Shown here piece after piece: positions 44,541 to 55,790 of a DNA stretch of 64,000 nt. Position numbers and translations under genes: made by a program. This DNA comes from Gonatopus flavifemur. Its lineage: Eukaryota; Arthropoda; Insecta; Hymenoptera; Dryinidae. Location of the stretch: contig JAFFJZ010000016.1 in assembly GCA_018340375.1 (NCBI GenBank), positions 3,417,372 to 3,481,371 on the forward strand. Reading direction: 5' to 3'. The notes under the pieces are model-generated. The model worked only from the letters and a program-made list of their open reading frames with translations. It made no database searches and was not told where the DNA came from. Within the stretch, counting starts at the first letter, position 1. The number at the start of each line of letters is the position of its first letter.

Positions 44541-46574
44541 ACAGGGTGGGGCATTTAAAGTGTCGCGGGCGTTTTTTCCAAAAATGAAGTGAGATACGAG
44601 AAAATTTTTCGGACAAAAGTTGTAGGGTACCGAGGGGGACATCCGATGGTGGCCTTGGCTTTTACCTCAAATCTCATCTTCAAGGGCATTCTGAGATCAA
44701 CTCTTGTTTTTTAAATAGCATCTCATATTTTTTACTGCAGATTTGGATTCTAGGTCAAAAACCAAGAAACTTTTGTCTGAACCATTTTCCTGAAATCCGC
44801 AAAGATGGCGCTCTAATCGATATTGTTCCATTTTGAATCTGACATTCGAATAACTCGAAAACGAAGGGTCTTGCAAAAGAATGTTTCGTACAAAAGTTGT
44901 CAATACACAACACATTTCAATCGTCTACATTACCACCATTCAGAGCTCACGCGATGTAAACAAACGACGGGGTTCAGTGAAAATTCACGATTTTGAAAGT
45001 CAGTTTGTCAGTTACATTTGATTATTACTTGGTTTATGACAAATTGAAAATCATGGATATCCGATACACGGTTTCTGAAAAGATCGATATGATCTACATT
45101 TACGGTGAAGTGCATAAGAACCCCAGACAAGCATATGACTTGTATGCAGAACGATTTCCTGAAAGAACAACGCCATCCATTAGGTATTTTCAACGCATTA
45201 CAAAATTATTCTCAGAAACGGGAAGTGTTACAAGGGAAAAACGACATCGAATGAGAACTGTTAGCGGAGAAAATGCGGAAGTTAATGTACTAGCTGCAGT
45301 AGCCAATAATCCACACGTGAGCTCTCGTGAAATTGAACTCCATTCGGGAATTTCTCGAAGAAGTGTTCTTCGAATACTGAAACGTCACAAATTCCATCCG
45401 TATCACATTTGTTTGCATCAAGACCTTCACGGTGATGATTTCGAAAATCGTGTACAGTTTTGTCGATGGGGTCTAGCGTAAATGCACAATAACAACTTCA
45501 TCAACATATTATTTTCTGATGAGTCGACGTTCACCAATCATGGTCAAGTAAATCGACATAATATGCATTACTGGGCGACAGAAAATCCAAGATGGTTACG
45601 TCAAGTAGAGCATCAAAGACAATGGGCTGTGAATGTTTGGTGTGGTATTTTTCGATCTCGAGTAATTGGACCGTACTTCATTGCAGATACGCTAAATGGA
45701 GAGAAGTACAGACATTTCTTAGATCAAGTACTTCCAACATTACTTGAAGACATACCTATTCAGGAACGATTGAATATGTGGTATCAACACGATGGTTGTC
45801 CATCCCATTATGCAGTCACAGCTCGAGAAATATTGGACAGAGATTATCCTGGACGATGGATAGGACGTCGTGGACCAGTTCATTGGCCTGCCCGTTCTCC
45901 GGATCTTACTTCTCCAGATTTTTTTTTATGGGGATACATGAAAGATACAGTTTATCAACAAGCACCGACTACACCTGAGAATATGCGTCAACGAATCATC
46001 AATGCATGCGCGAGCATCAATGAAGATATTTTAGCACGAGTTCAGCAATCTTTTGTAAAACGTTTTGAAATGTGTATTGAAGTCGAAGGCCATCATTTTG
46101 AGCATCTACTGCATTAAAATTATCCAAGTGATGTAGAGGATTGAAATGTGTTGTGTTTTGTCTGTTATACCCCATCACCTCCGTTTCAGTTCAAGGGATC
46201 CCCCTTGGAATCAGACAACTTTTGTCCGAAACATTCTCCTCCAAGACCCTTCGTTTTCGAGTTATTCTAATGTCAGATTCAGTATGGAACAATATCGATT
46301 AGAGCGCCATCTTTGCGGATTTCAGGAAAATGGTGCAGACAAAAGTTTCTTGGTTTTTGACCTAGAATCCAAATCTGCAGTAAAAAATATGAGATGCTAT
46401 TTGAAAAACAAGAGTTGACCTCAGAATGCCCTTGAAGATGAGATTTGAGGTCAAAGCCAAGGCCACCATCGGATGTCCCCCTCGATACCCTACAATTTTT
46501 GTCCGAAAAATTTTCTCGTATCTCATTTTATTTTTGGAAAAAACGCCCGCGACACTTTAAATGCCCCACCCTGT
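44541..46574 (+). mobile_element. DDE transposon with ~400-bp terminal inverted repeats
   Basis: Left end ACAGGGTGGGGCATTTAAAG at 44541 and its complement ending at ~46574, with TATATA next to each end (a TA duplication is likely but ambiguous). The inverted repeats run ~390 bp at the left and ~440 bp at the right, where a ~54-bp extra segment is present (GTTATACCCCATCACCTCCG onward). One transposase gene lies between them. The two short ORFs in the arms are mirror copies of the repeat and not genes. Confidence 0.92.
45053..46117 (+). pseudogene. DUF4817/DDE-type transposase, single stop codon
   Basis: From ATG 45053: the N-terminal DUF4817-like region (YTVSEKIDMIYIYGEVHKNP, FPERTTPSIRYFQRI), a helix-turn-helix (SSREIELHSGISRRSVLRIL), then one in-frame TAA at 45479-45481. 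The catalytic part continues in the same frame: FSDESTF, WYQHDGCPSHY and ARSPDLTSPDFFLWGYMKD carry the three acids of the IS630/Tc1/mariner-type fold. It ends at TAA 46117 after ~354 codons. Except for the TAA the gene looks intact, so this is a recently active family. Confidence 0.92.
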
Positions 46575-46590
46575 ATATACAACATTCTGA

Positions 46591-46743
46591 TGCTGCTAGG
46601 GAAAAGGAAAAGTAATCTAATACGACACACGTTACGGCATGATAGCTTATTGGAAACGTATTGGAAGGAAAAATGAATGGTGAGACTTGCAAAGGTAGAC
46701 CTAGATTAAGTTATATGAAACAGATTATACAAGACAAAGGATG
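46591..46743 (+). pseudogene. LINE reverse-transcriptase C-terminal scrap
   Basis: LGKRKSNLIRHTLRHDSLLET in one frame, then GRPRLSYMKQIIQDKGCY in another, is the C-terminal tail seen in many insect non-LTR RT proteins. About 50 codons remain, with one frameshift. It directly abuts the DDE transposon. Confidence 0.7.
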
Positions 46744-47250
46744 TTACACGGGATTTTAATTAGTTCCTCTTCAACCCCGTCAATCCCTACACAGCACATT
46801 AGCCCTCGATATGTTCATGAAGAACTCTTTATGAACTCTTATGGTCCCAAAGACCATTCATTATACACAAACCCTGTCCTGTTACGCTATCTGGGTCTTG
46901 AGAATTATCCTCTGGTGAAGAGAATTGATGTACCACCTCAAATGTTTCCCAAGAATTCATTCAAGACCGATGATTTTCACTAGAATTTTTGATTATGAGA
47001 TATTTCGAGGAAGTGGTAATAAACCTCACAAGAAAACATCCATCATATGAAGAATATGTTCATTCTTCCATTCCTTCATGATGGATATCTGTCGGAATTG
47101 TCATAACAGAAAATCATTTGCAACATGTTTGTACTGTGTAAAAAGTGGAGAACAATTTCCTCAATTGAATGTAAGCAAGAAATATTCTACGCAAGAGTTA
47201 TTACAGATAAGAATTAGAAGCTTTCAATATTGATTTTTTGATGCACTTTG
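46744..47250. other. No gene recognised
   Basis: An 80-codon open frame at 46741-46983 has no domain that I know and no start context. The rest is AT-rich. Confidence 0.4.
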
Positions 47251-49114
47251 CACTGAGAAAAAAAAAAAGAGAAATTACAGTTTGTTCTGTAATTTTTGGC
47301 TCTATACCAAATTTCTTGCAAATACAGCAGAGAAATCTGTAATGTTTTATATCATAAGATGTAATAATAGAAGTAAAGTATTTATTTTGAAATATTACAT
47401 TTTCTTTCAGGAAATGTCACCGAACAAATTCTCTACTTCCAATAGTCAGTTTTATATTGAAAGATTCAGAGTTACCACGATAATAATAGCAATAAAAAAA
47501 ATGTAAATATTGCGTTATGAACACGATAATATGAATAGCGTATGTTCTTACTGTGAAGTTTACATTTTTTCTGTCGATGCTAAAGACTCTTTAAACATTA
47601 CATTTTTCTTTTGTAATGTATTCAGCTTTGTGGGTAAATCTTACGGTGTTTGGTTGTTACCGACCGATTCCATTGCGACGTTGTCAAAATTACATTTTCT
47701 GGTCGTTACGGCTGTTTGAAAATATAAACGCTTACACTTAGAATAGAGTGACCAGTGAACAACGAACGGGTATATGACAACACACGAAAATTGAATCGCA
47801 AGTGCTTTCAAGGTGTTTGTTTTCAGTGTGTGCTTCTGTTGTATTGTTGGAACACTGCGTCTAATATGAATTTGAATAACCATTCACACTGTGGAAACCC
47901 ATTTTTCCATCATTCCCAATTCCTGTCGTATTTTCATTGTTTATATGGATAACGAATAAATATGTTTCTAAACTTTAGGAACAGAGCCAACATTCAAATC
48001 CGTGTGATGTACTCGCGTCTAGTTTGGAATCTTCATTGACACAATTGCCTAATGTGATTTGGTCATCGCTTCATCCAGGACAAACTGATACACTTCCTCC
48101 TTGGCATTGTACTTCCTCTCAGAATTTTCCAGGAGCTCCTCAACTGAGTCAGAACATTTCCAGACTCCACCAAGTCAGCACCAAATTAAGCATTTCACAA
48201 GATAATCAAAGGGAGAAGCTTTTCATTTTCTTCAGTATATACCCGTGCAGTACCTTTCGCGGATTTTCAATCACCCCAACCTGCTAAAAATTCCCAATGA
48301 GGAACCATTAAAAACGATAAATTTTCTCTATAGTTTTCAATAAGGTTTTTGAATACGGAATTTACTATGTTGTAATCTTCTTAAACGATAGAACTTTAAT
48401 CGTTCCTTATCGTGTCGTATAAAATTTAACAGGATGTATGTGGTTTCATCAGAAAATACGTACAAAAAAGTACCACTTATTTGAAAAATAACACTCATTT
48501 ATTCTAAAATAAGTAGTACTTTTTCTGTAAAAATTTTACAATAACACCACTTACGTTTTATGATGAATTGTATAGAATACGATGAGGAAAGATAGAGTTC
48601 TATCGTTCAAGAACGATAAAAAATTGTAAATCCCGTATTCAAAAACCTAATTGAAAACTATAGAGAAAGTTTATCGTTTTGAATCTTTCTGTATTGGGAA
48701 TTTTTAGTAGAATGTATTCAGAAAATAGTTTTAATTTATATCATTCATGGAAGCATTGATTGCCAAATTCTCGATGCATTGTCCCTTACAGAAAAATGTC
48801 AAGTTTACATTCTGACGAAGCAAAGAGTACATTTTCCCTGGTACTCGCATTGAACAAAGTAAGGTCTGCGAAAAATGTAAACTTTCTTGGATCTACGTTG
48901 AATTTTCTATGTTGCATACTGAGAATGTAATATTTATTGTGGCTGCATTCAATTTCCTGCGTTGTCTCTCGAAGATGTAATTTTTACGGTGTGGTCTTTG
49001 AATTTTCTTCGGAATATAAAATTGACGATTTTTTTCGCACCAGGCCGAAAATTCCCTTAGAAAATGTAAAACTTGTGCACTTTCATATGAATTCCTCTCT
49101 TTTTTTTCTCAGTG
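47251..49114. mobile_element. CACTGAGAAA-ended element with subterminal ATTACATTTT repeats
   Basis: CACTGAGAAAAAAAAAAGAG at the left and the complement of CACTGAGAAAAAAAAGAGAG at the right, both flanked by TG. The left ~450 bp has repeated TTACATTTT words (~47390, 47555, 47600, 47690). The right ~300 bp has AAAATGTAA in mirror orientation (~48870, 48920, 48975, 49060). There is no convincing transposase inside. A nested MITE sits at 48284-48707. Confidence 0.65.
48284..48707. repeat. Nested MITE with CTAAAAATTCCCAAT ends
   Basis: The ends are exact inverted CTAAAAATTCCCAAT. Inward, AACGATAAATTTTCTCTATAG / TTTTCAATAAGGTTTTTGAATACGG is mirrored at 48640-48690. A second palindrome around AAGTACCACTTATTT / AAATAAGTAGTACTTT (48470-48535) sits in the centre. 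Confidence 0.8.
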
Positions 49115-50040
49115 TGTGAAGCATAATATTACCTAAATCCCTAGTGAAAATCATCCATATATGACCACATATGCATGACTTCATGGCAACTCACGTGACT
49201 GGTAATTGAGAAAACTCCAGATCGATTCCAATTGCGGCAGAAATTCTTGGTCAATGACAGAGCAAGGTATCTGTGGGTGTTTACCAATATTTAAAACTTT
49301 CAAGAATTTTTTAATATATATTTAACGAATATTCGAGATTTCTTGAAAATATCTTGAAGAGTTCTTCAAGAGATCTCGAAAATTTCTCAAAGATTCCTTA
49401 TTGAAAACTTCTGAAACTTTTCTTTAAGAGTTCTCGAAGAATCATTAAGGATATCTTTGAGAACTGTTTAAGATATCTTTAGGGAATCCTCAAGAACGCT
49501 TTTAGAATTCTATACGCGTTTGATAAGATGTTCACCAGGATTTATTACCAATTTATTCAGAAAAGTTTCCAAGAGTAATTTGAGATATATGCATGTTTAT
49601 GTGGATCGCGTTTGGGGACTTTCATGATGAAAAAAAGTAAAGAACTCGCGATACTAAAGAAACTCTCAGTGGGAAAGTTGTTGCGAACATATTCAACAAC
49701 AATCAAAACAAGCAATTGCACTTTTGTATTATGAGTGATCGGTTTTTTATGCAAACATATTCATTTCATCCAGATTCCAAAAAAATATTTTCTATGCATG
49801 AAAATCCCTGATCTTCGGATGAGTTATGAAATTTCAATGAAGTCTTCACAGTATTTTCCTCCTTTTATATCACAAGTTTAATATTATCACATAAAGAAAT
49901 GTATTCCGTAACGTGTCACAGAGAAAAACAATTCTTTTCAGAGGAATAGCAATCCATCGATTCACCAAGACCTTTTGTCAACTTAAATACACCGAAATTC
50001 TCACATTGGATCTGATTGAATTTTCTTCAATTTTTTCCCA
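49115..50040. other. No gene; tRNA-like repeat scrap and TCTTGAAGA words
   Basis: 49180-49250 resembles the B-box-bearing repeat seen at 42.2 kb (CATGGCAACTCACGTGACTG). 49290-49510 has AAGATATCTT/TTCTCGAAGA words like those at 5.2 kb. The rest is AT-rich without signal. Confidence 0.5.
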
Positions 50041-50104
50041 TGGAGGATCAGAATTTTTCAGAGAATGCTTTATATAGGGTTGAGCTCTCCAACATTTTAT
50101 GAAA

Positions 50105-50800
50105 AAATTCCTTATGTAGGATCGCAGCTATGTAGCAACACACTCGTGTAGCATCGAGGCATTTGTACAAAAGAATATCATATGTAGGATCGAGCATATG
50201 TCGCATCGAGCCGTTCGACATTACGTCCAAAAAATCCTTATGCAGGATCGCAGCTATGTAGCAACGCACTTCTGTAGCATCGAGGCATTTGTACAAAAGA
50301 ATATCATATGTAGGATCGAGCATACTTAGCATCGAGTCCTCTGTACGAAGAAATACCATATGTAGAATCGAGCATATGTAGCATCGAAGCACCTGTACAA
50401 AGGAACACCATATGTAGGATCGAGCATATGTAGCATCGAGCCGATCGACATTTTGTAAAAAACTCCTTATGTAGGATCGCAGCTATGTAGCAACACACTT
50501 ATGTAGCAGCGAGTCACTTGTACAAAGGGATATCATATGTAGGATCGAGCCGTTCGACATGTCGTCAAAAAAATCCTTATGTACGATCGCAGCTATGTGG
50601 CAACGCACTTATGTAGCATCGAGGCATTTGTACGAAAGAATATCATATGTAGGATCGAGCTTATGTAGCATCGAGCCGTTCGACATTACGTCAAAAAAAT
50701 CCTTATGCAGGATCGCAGCTATGTGGCAACGCACTTATGTAGCATCGAGGCACTTGGACATAATATGTAGGATCGCCGCTATGTAGGATCAAAAATATGT
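50105..50800. repeat. Minisatellite, ~110-127-bp units
   Basis: CCTTATGTAGGATCGCAGCT recurs near 50110, 50238, 50466, 50575 and 50700. Each copy is followed by ATGTAGCAACGCACTTATGT, GCATCGAGGCATTTGTACAA, AATATCATATGTAGGATCGA and CGAGCCGTTCGACAT. Within a unit, ATGTAG(C/G)AT is itself repeated every ~20-30 bases. Open frames here on both strands are by-products of the repeat. Confidence 0.9.
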
Positions 50801-50896
50801 AGCATTGAAGGCGACTCAAAATCACAGATTCCAATTCAAAACAATTATATTTTTCTCCATTCTATCATCATCCCACACTAGAATCTCATACCAGAT

Positions 50897-51126
50897 TAGT
50901 GATGTCGCGAGAAACGAGAAAATCGAGACGAGACGAGAAGCCCATGGCGAGAAACGAGACGAGTCGAAAAAGACCCTACCCGAGAAATTTACAAGACGAG
51001 ACGAGAATGATTAAACGAGAATCAAAAATTCAGTTCGAAGGAGTGTAACATGATGTTTTCAATAAAAAATATCGAGAAATCGAGACGAGAATTAGCCAAT
51101 TCTCGTCTCGTCTCGCGGCATCGCTA
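50897..51126. repeat. hAT-like MITE rich in GAGACGAGA
   Basis: TAGTGATGTCGCGAGAAACG at the left and the complement of TAGCGATGCCGCGAGACGAG at the right. The interior consists of ACGAGA words. Flanks TACCAGAT and TACTACAT match at six of eight positions, compatible with a decayed 8-bp duplication. Confidence 0.7.
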
Positions 51127-51788
51127 TACTACATCCCGTACCAAGGATGAGGGGGGTTGCTGCCCCGAGTAACAGGTTCAAGGGGGTGCCAAATGTTTGA
51201 TCTACTTCAAATTTTGCTGAATGAGAAGGTTCGTGCTTCACTTATCAAAATCAACTTTCAAGCAAAGGGGGTGCTCAATCATCAGGTTCACCCCAGGTAC
51301 CAGAAAACCCTGGCACGCTATTGTATGCTTCCGACATTTCTGCAAATTTTGCAAACTCCATAAGAAGAGGAAGGATACAAGGATTGAAATTTGCACAAAT
51401 ATCGGAAGCATCCATTAATTATTCCGAATCAATTTTCCTAATATTGAATTCAAAAGGCAACTCCTATGTTGTACATGAACGTCGCTGACGTTTTCGATGT
51501 AAGATTGTTCAATTTCACTGCAAAAATTCAGAATACAGAATAGTACAGAATAGGATCTAAATTCTGTACACAAGACTCCTCACACAGCATAAAAGTTCAG
51601 GATACATTCAGAATAAATACCTTTGGAACTATGAAAATTCACAAAGAATTCTTTACAAATACATCAGGTACTACTGTGTTGTCTGGGTTCAAATCCAAAC
51701 ATTTCTATTATTTTCGTACAAAATTCAAATTGAAAAGAACTCCTCATTTTTTTAATGCTATTCTATTTCAGATATTTTATTGGGAACT
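51127..51788. other. No gene recognised
   Basis: Two loosely similar GGGGGTGC/CAGGTTCA stretches (51160-51200 and 51270-51300), otherwise AT-rich. Open frames are short and overlapping. Confidence 0.4.
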
Positions 51789-52990
51789 CTGGTTAACGTC
51801 TCATGACGGTTCATAAAAGTATAGTTCAATCGTGAAAGATTATGAATTTTTCAGCAGGATATTCCGCTAACAGAAAAATGCGTCTCTGAGATGTTTTCTG
51901 AACGTTTAGCAAACCTTTCCTTACGTTTTATAAACATTTCATAAATGTTCTAGTGGCACTTTGTGTTGTCTGATAAATAAGGTATGAAATTTTATGACAT
52001 TGTACTTATAATTCGTTTTGAATTTGTATGGAATATTCATAGACAAACATAAATAATCATAAAGAATCAGTTCTGATTCGATGTATAATCAATTATGAAG
52101 AAAAAAATCATAATAAACTCTCATGTCAAACAAAATGTTGCCGCAGCAGGGATCGAATTCAGGTTTTCTCAGTCATTGATCCAATCACTTGTCATTGAGT
52201 CATGCACCAAACGTATCAAGTTGTGGGAAAAGAGTATTTAAAACCGCCGTGTGAATAATTCTCATTGCATTGCTATAATAAATATATATGGAAGGTGAAG
52301 GTAATTGGAAAAATCAAGTCACAATATTTGAGGAATGCAACAATTTTTCCGCGTATATCATAAGCCTTTGCTATTATGAGTCTTTGCTTTGTCCATGAAA
52401 ATTATTCTCAAATCTGAAAATCTTAAAAAAAACCACAGTTTTCACGATGTAAAAGTTGCAAGTTGTTTGCAACTCTCAAATGTTGGTACGTGATTTTTTT
52501 AATCATATTCATTTTTCAAATCCATTTATTATAATGATGCAATAAGAATTATTCACACAGTGGTTATAAATACTTCTTCCCCATGACATAACGACAAATT
52601 TGTCCATGGCTAAATGACAAAACACCCCACAGACATGACTGCAGGCATTTTAAAGGGCCAGTAATGGGCTCTTCAAAGGCATTGGAGGACCATCAACGGG
52701 CCATTGAAACGCCCTTAATCATTGTTTGTAGGGACTGGATTAATAACTTGAGTATCCAAAGTTCAATCCCTGCTGCAGAAACATTTTTTTGATCATAAGA
52801 ATTTATTATGAATCTTTGTTCATATTAAATCATACATTAAATCAAGACTGATTGTTTTATGATTATGTTTAACTCAGCGTATTCCATAAAAATTCATGGC
52901 GAATCATAAGCACAATGCCATGAAATTTTATATCTGAATCATGTATGATCAAACTATCCTTTAATTAATTACCATGAGACTTTGCCCGGG
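51789..52990. repeat. Foldback element, copy A (decayed)
   Basis: Left end CTGGTTAACGTCTCATGACG. The right end is the complement of CCGGGCAAAGTCTCATGG. The arms contain inverted tRNA-like segments (52140-52215 minus and 52735-52790 plus, with GATCGAATTC / GTTCAATCCC B-box-like words). It shares its plan with copy B at 53.2-54.2 kb. Confidence 0.7.
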
Positions 52991-53187
52991 TTAATTCATT
53001 TTGGTGAGATTTTTTACAATATTATCACGATGTGTAATAAAAGTTCAGTAAATTACTTTTTTCTCAATTTTCCATCCTCTATGATAGCAAAAATTTTACA
53101 ATGGAATAAAAAAAATTCGTTTCAGGGTTGTAAACGCAACTTCAATGATATTATTTTATTTATGATCATTAAAAAAAATATATTACT

Positions 53188-54229
53188 CTGGTTAAAGTCA
53201 CATAGCGATTCATAAAAAACTCATTCGATCATGAAAAATTGTGGATTCTGCGACAGGATATTCTGTGAGCTATGAAATTTAATGAAATTGTGTTTATGGT
53301 ACACTATGAATCTGTATGGAACATTCATAGTCAAATATATGAAAAATCATAGAAAATCAGTGCTGATTATGATTCAATATGGAAATTCATTCAATTATGA
53401 TTCACTATAAAAATTGAGATTTAAAAAAAATTCATAAATGCTAAAAGGTTGAGGGAAAAACATTTTCCCTCAACCGGGTTTGAACGAAGGTCCTTTCAAT
53501 CACCATTCCGCTGACTCGTCATTGAGCCATGGACCGGTTTGTTAAGAAATGATGGGAAAGAAGTGTTCATAACGGACGTATGAATCTTCCTTTTCGCATT
53601 GCTGAAACGGATGAATTCCAAGGATGAATATTATTGGAAAAATCATATAAGAGGATTTGAGAGATATGAAAAATTTTTCTCGTATATTGACAGTTGTTTG
53701 TTTTGCTGATGAAGATTATTCTAAAATCTGAAAATTTTCAAAAAACCGCAGTTGTCATGATATGAAGCAAGTTATTTGCAACTCTCAAATCCTCGTTCAT
53801 GATTTTTCAAATGATATCCATGTTTTGAATCCATTACAGCAATGCGATTAAAATGGTTCACACGGCACTTATAAACACTTCTTTCCCAACATTTTATAAC
53901 ACAAAGAATCGGTCCATGGCTCAATGACAAGTCAGCGAAATAGTAATTGAAAGAACCTACGTTCAATTTCAGTGGCGAGAAAATTTTTTTCCCTCAACAT
54001 TTAGCATTTATGAATTTTTTTCATTATGAATTTTCATATTGAATCATAATCAGCATTGATTTTCAATTATTTTTCATATGTTTACCTATCCATATTCCAT
54101 AGATTCATAGTGTACCATAAGCACAATATCATAAAATTTCATAGCTAACTTATGAATATCCTGTCGCAGAATCCACTATTTTTCATGATCGAATGAGTCT
54201 TTTATGAATCGTTATGTGACTTTAACCAG
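53188..54229. repeat. Foldback element, copy B (~1 kb palindrome)
   Basis: Left CTGGTTAAAGTCACATAGCG and its complement at the right end. The arms of ~500 bp match throughout (e.g. TTCATAAAAAACTCATTCGA, CTATGGAACATTCATAG-like words, ATGGCTCAATGACAAGTCAG) around a short centre near 53740. Each arm holds a tRNA-like block: TGGCTCAATGACAAG as A-box-like and GGTTTGAAC/GTTCAA as B-box-like. Confidence 0.85.
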
Positions 54230-54540
54230 GTTAATATTAATGTGAATATGATATGATGGGAACAAAAATACCCTAATAGCATACAATATTGTAAAATATC
54301 ATTAAATTTGCTAAAAATATTATAGAAATTTTATGTCATTCAATATTCCTATCATATTCTTACCACATTGAATAATATTTTTAAATATTTTCTAGTATTA
54401 GATTATAAATATGATTTCGAAATAGTGAATATGAGGAAATCATTTATAATCGTATTCCGGCATGAATATAATTATGAAAAAATTAAATTCCAAACTTTCC
54501 GAAAAGTTATCCAGTCAAATATTGTTCCGCAATTATGGTA
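54230..54540. other. AT-rich spacer, nothing recognised
   Basis: No ORF, repeat or terminal motif is supported. Confidence 0.4.
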
Positions 54541-55325
54541 CACTCAGAAAAATCAGGTTTCCATCATGAGACGGCACCCGTCTCAAACAGAGTCCGTTTC
54601 ACTGATGAAATAGAGCTGTTTCGCCATTATAATCGGCCGTCTGCACGGAAAGAACTCTGAAGCTACCGTAGTATGTGAGCCTGTCGCACTATAGTAGCTT
54701 GGCTGCCCACATACGAGCGTAGTGCCGCTGTGTACCAAAGTTGATTCGACAGTCAGCCAATGTTGTATGACGAAGCGCCGAATTGAATTTGCTCCTGAGC
54801 CATACAATCGTGGTATTACACGGGAGCAAATTCAATTCAGCGCTTCGTCATACAACATTGGCTGACTGTCGAATCAACTTTGGTACACAGCGGCACTACG
54901 CTCGTATGTGGGCAGCCAAGCTACTATAGTGCGACAGGCTCACATACTACGGAGCTTCTCTTTCCGTGTGGATATAAAGATCGGGCAGGTGAATGAGCAG
55001 ACGAAAATCGTCCGCTCTTGAAATCAATTCCGTCTTGTCACAAGACGAAATATATTTCACGACAAAAAAGTGTCTCTGATTTGCTCTCAAAAACGCGTCA
55101 ATATCTTCTATTGTTTTCTGTCTTATTATTAAAAAAAAAAGCCCGTCTTGTCATCAAACGGATTCCATTACATTAAAAGAGGGAATTGTCTGTTAATTAA
55201 ATGGAATCGTTTAAGACGGTTTCCGTCTTCTGGTAAAACGAATTTCCGTTTGGAAATATTTTGAAACGGGATTGTTTTATGATTATGTGATCTCGTCTTG
55301 TCGTTAGACGATATATTTCTGAGTG
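54541..55325. mobile_element. CACTCAGAAA element with a ~150-bp-arm hairpin
   Basis: Ends CACTCAGAAA and the complement TTTCTGAGTG, flanked by TA (54539-54540, 55326-55327). Inside, 54643-54794 and 54822-54969 are nearly perfect inverted copies around a 27-base loop. Outside the hairpin, GAGACGG/CCGTCTC and CTTGTC.A.ACG words recur. There is no ORF. Confidence 0.8.
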
Positions 55326-55379
55326 TATACTTGTGAAATGTTAGCGGATACAAATTTGAACTCAGTGGATTTTATTTAC

Positions 55380-55551
55380 GGTCTGAATAGGAGGGTAACA
55401 TCAATTGAATCGACGGGAAGAAGAACGCGAACCGCGTTGCAAGTTTGATCCAAACCAGGGTTCCCCAAAAATTTGAAGAGTCATTTTCCCTGACTTTTCC
55501 TGACTTTCACTGACCAGGTTCAAAATTTTCCCTGACTCTCAAATAAGTATA
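55380..55551. other. Short spacer with CCTGACTTT words
   Basis: CAGGGTTCCCC...TTTTCCCTGACTTTTCCTGACTTTCACTGACC is probably the end of another hAT-like repeat. Its other end was not found. Confidence 0.35.
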
Positions 55552-55680
55552 CCCAGATAGCACAAAAGTTGCTCCAAATTGTACCAAACCAATCAATTTG
55601 TTTCTATAACTAGAAATAGCGAATCCGAAATACTTGGAGCAAGTTGGGATAACTTAGGACGCCACTAAGCAAACTCAGCT
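55552..55680 (+). repeat. Dispersed repeat with CCCAGATAGCACAA end
   Basis: Inverted relative of 34325-34440. The end CCCAGATAGCACAA resembles the ends of the foldback at 58328-59224 (CCCAGATAACACAA), so the three may be one family. Confidence 0.65.
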
Positions 55681-55790
55681 TATAAATGAAATTGTGGAAT
55701 TGTCATGATTTAAGATGGAATATTGTTACAACTTACCAGTATATCGCATCGCCACCAAATTCCCTTGAATATGAGTGTGATGAGTACATA

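Noticed and set aside
44697..46418. Two similar ~72-90-codon ORFs flanking the DDE transposase
   Set aside because: They are the same sequence read in the two terminal inverted repeats, in opposite orientation, so they are not separate genes.
46741..46983. Possible 80-residue gene
   Set aside because: No recognisable domain, no start or splice context, lies among LINE and DDE remnants.
48024..48287. Ser/Gln-rich 87-codon frame
   Set aside because: Lies inside a non-autonomous element, no similarity that I recognise, overlaps the start of a nested MITE.
50048..50786. Open frames on both strands in the minisatellite (CYIAAILHK-like repeats)
   Set aside because: By-products of a repeat without stops; seen on both strands at once.
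50105..50800. CRISPR-like array
   Set aside because: Unit length and internal structure are those of a minisatellite; there are no uniform repeat-spacer alternation and no cas genes, and the genome is animal-like.
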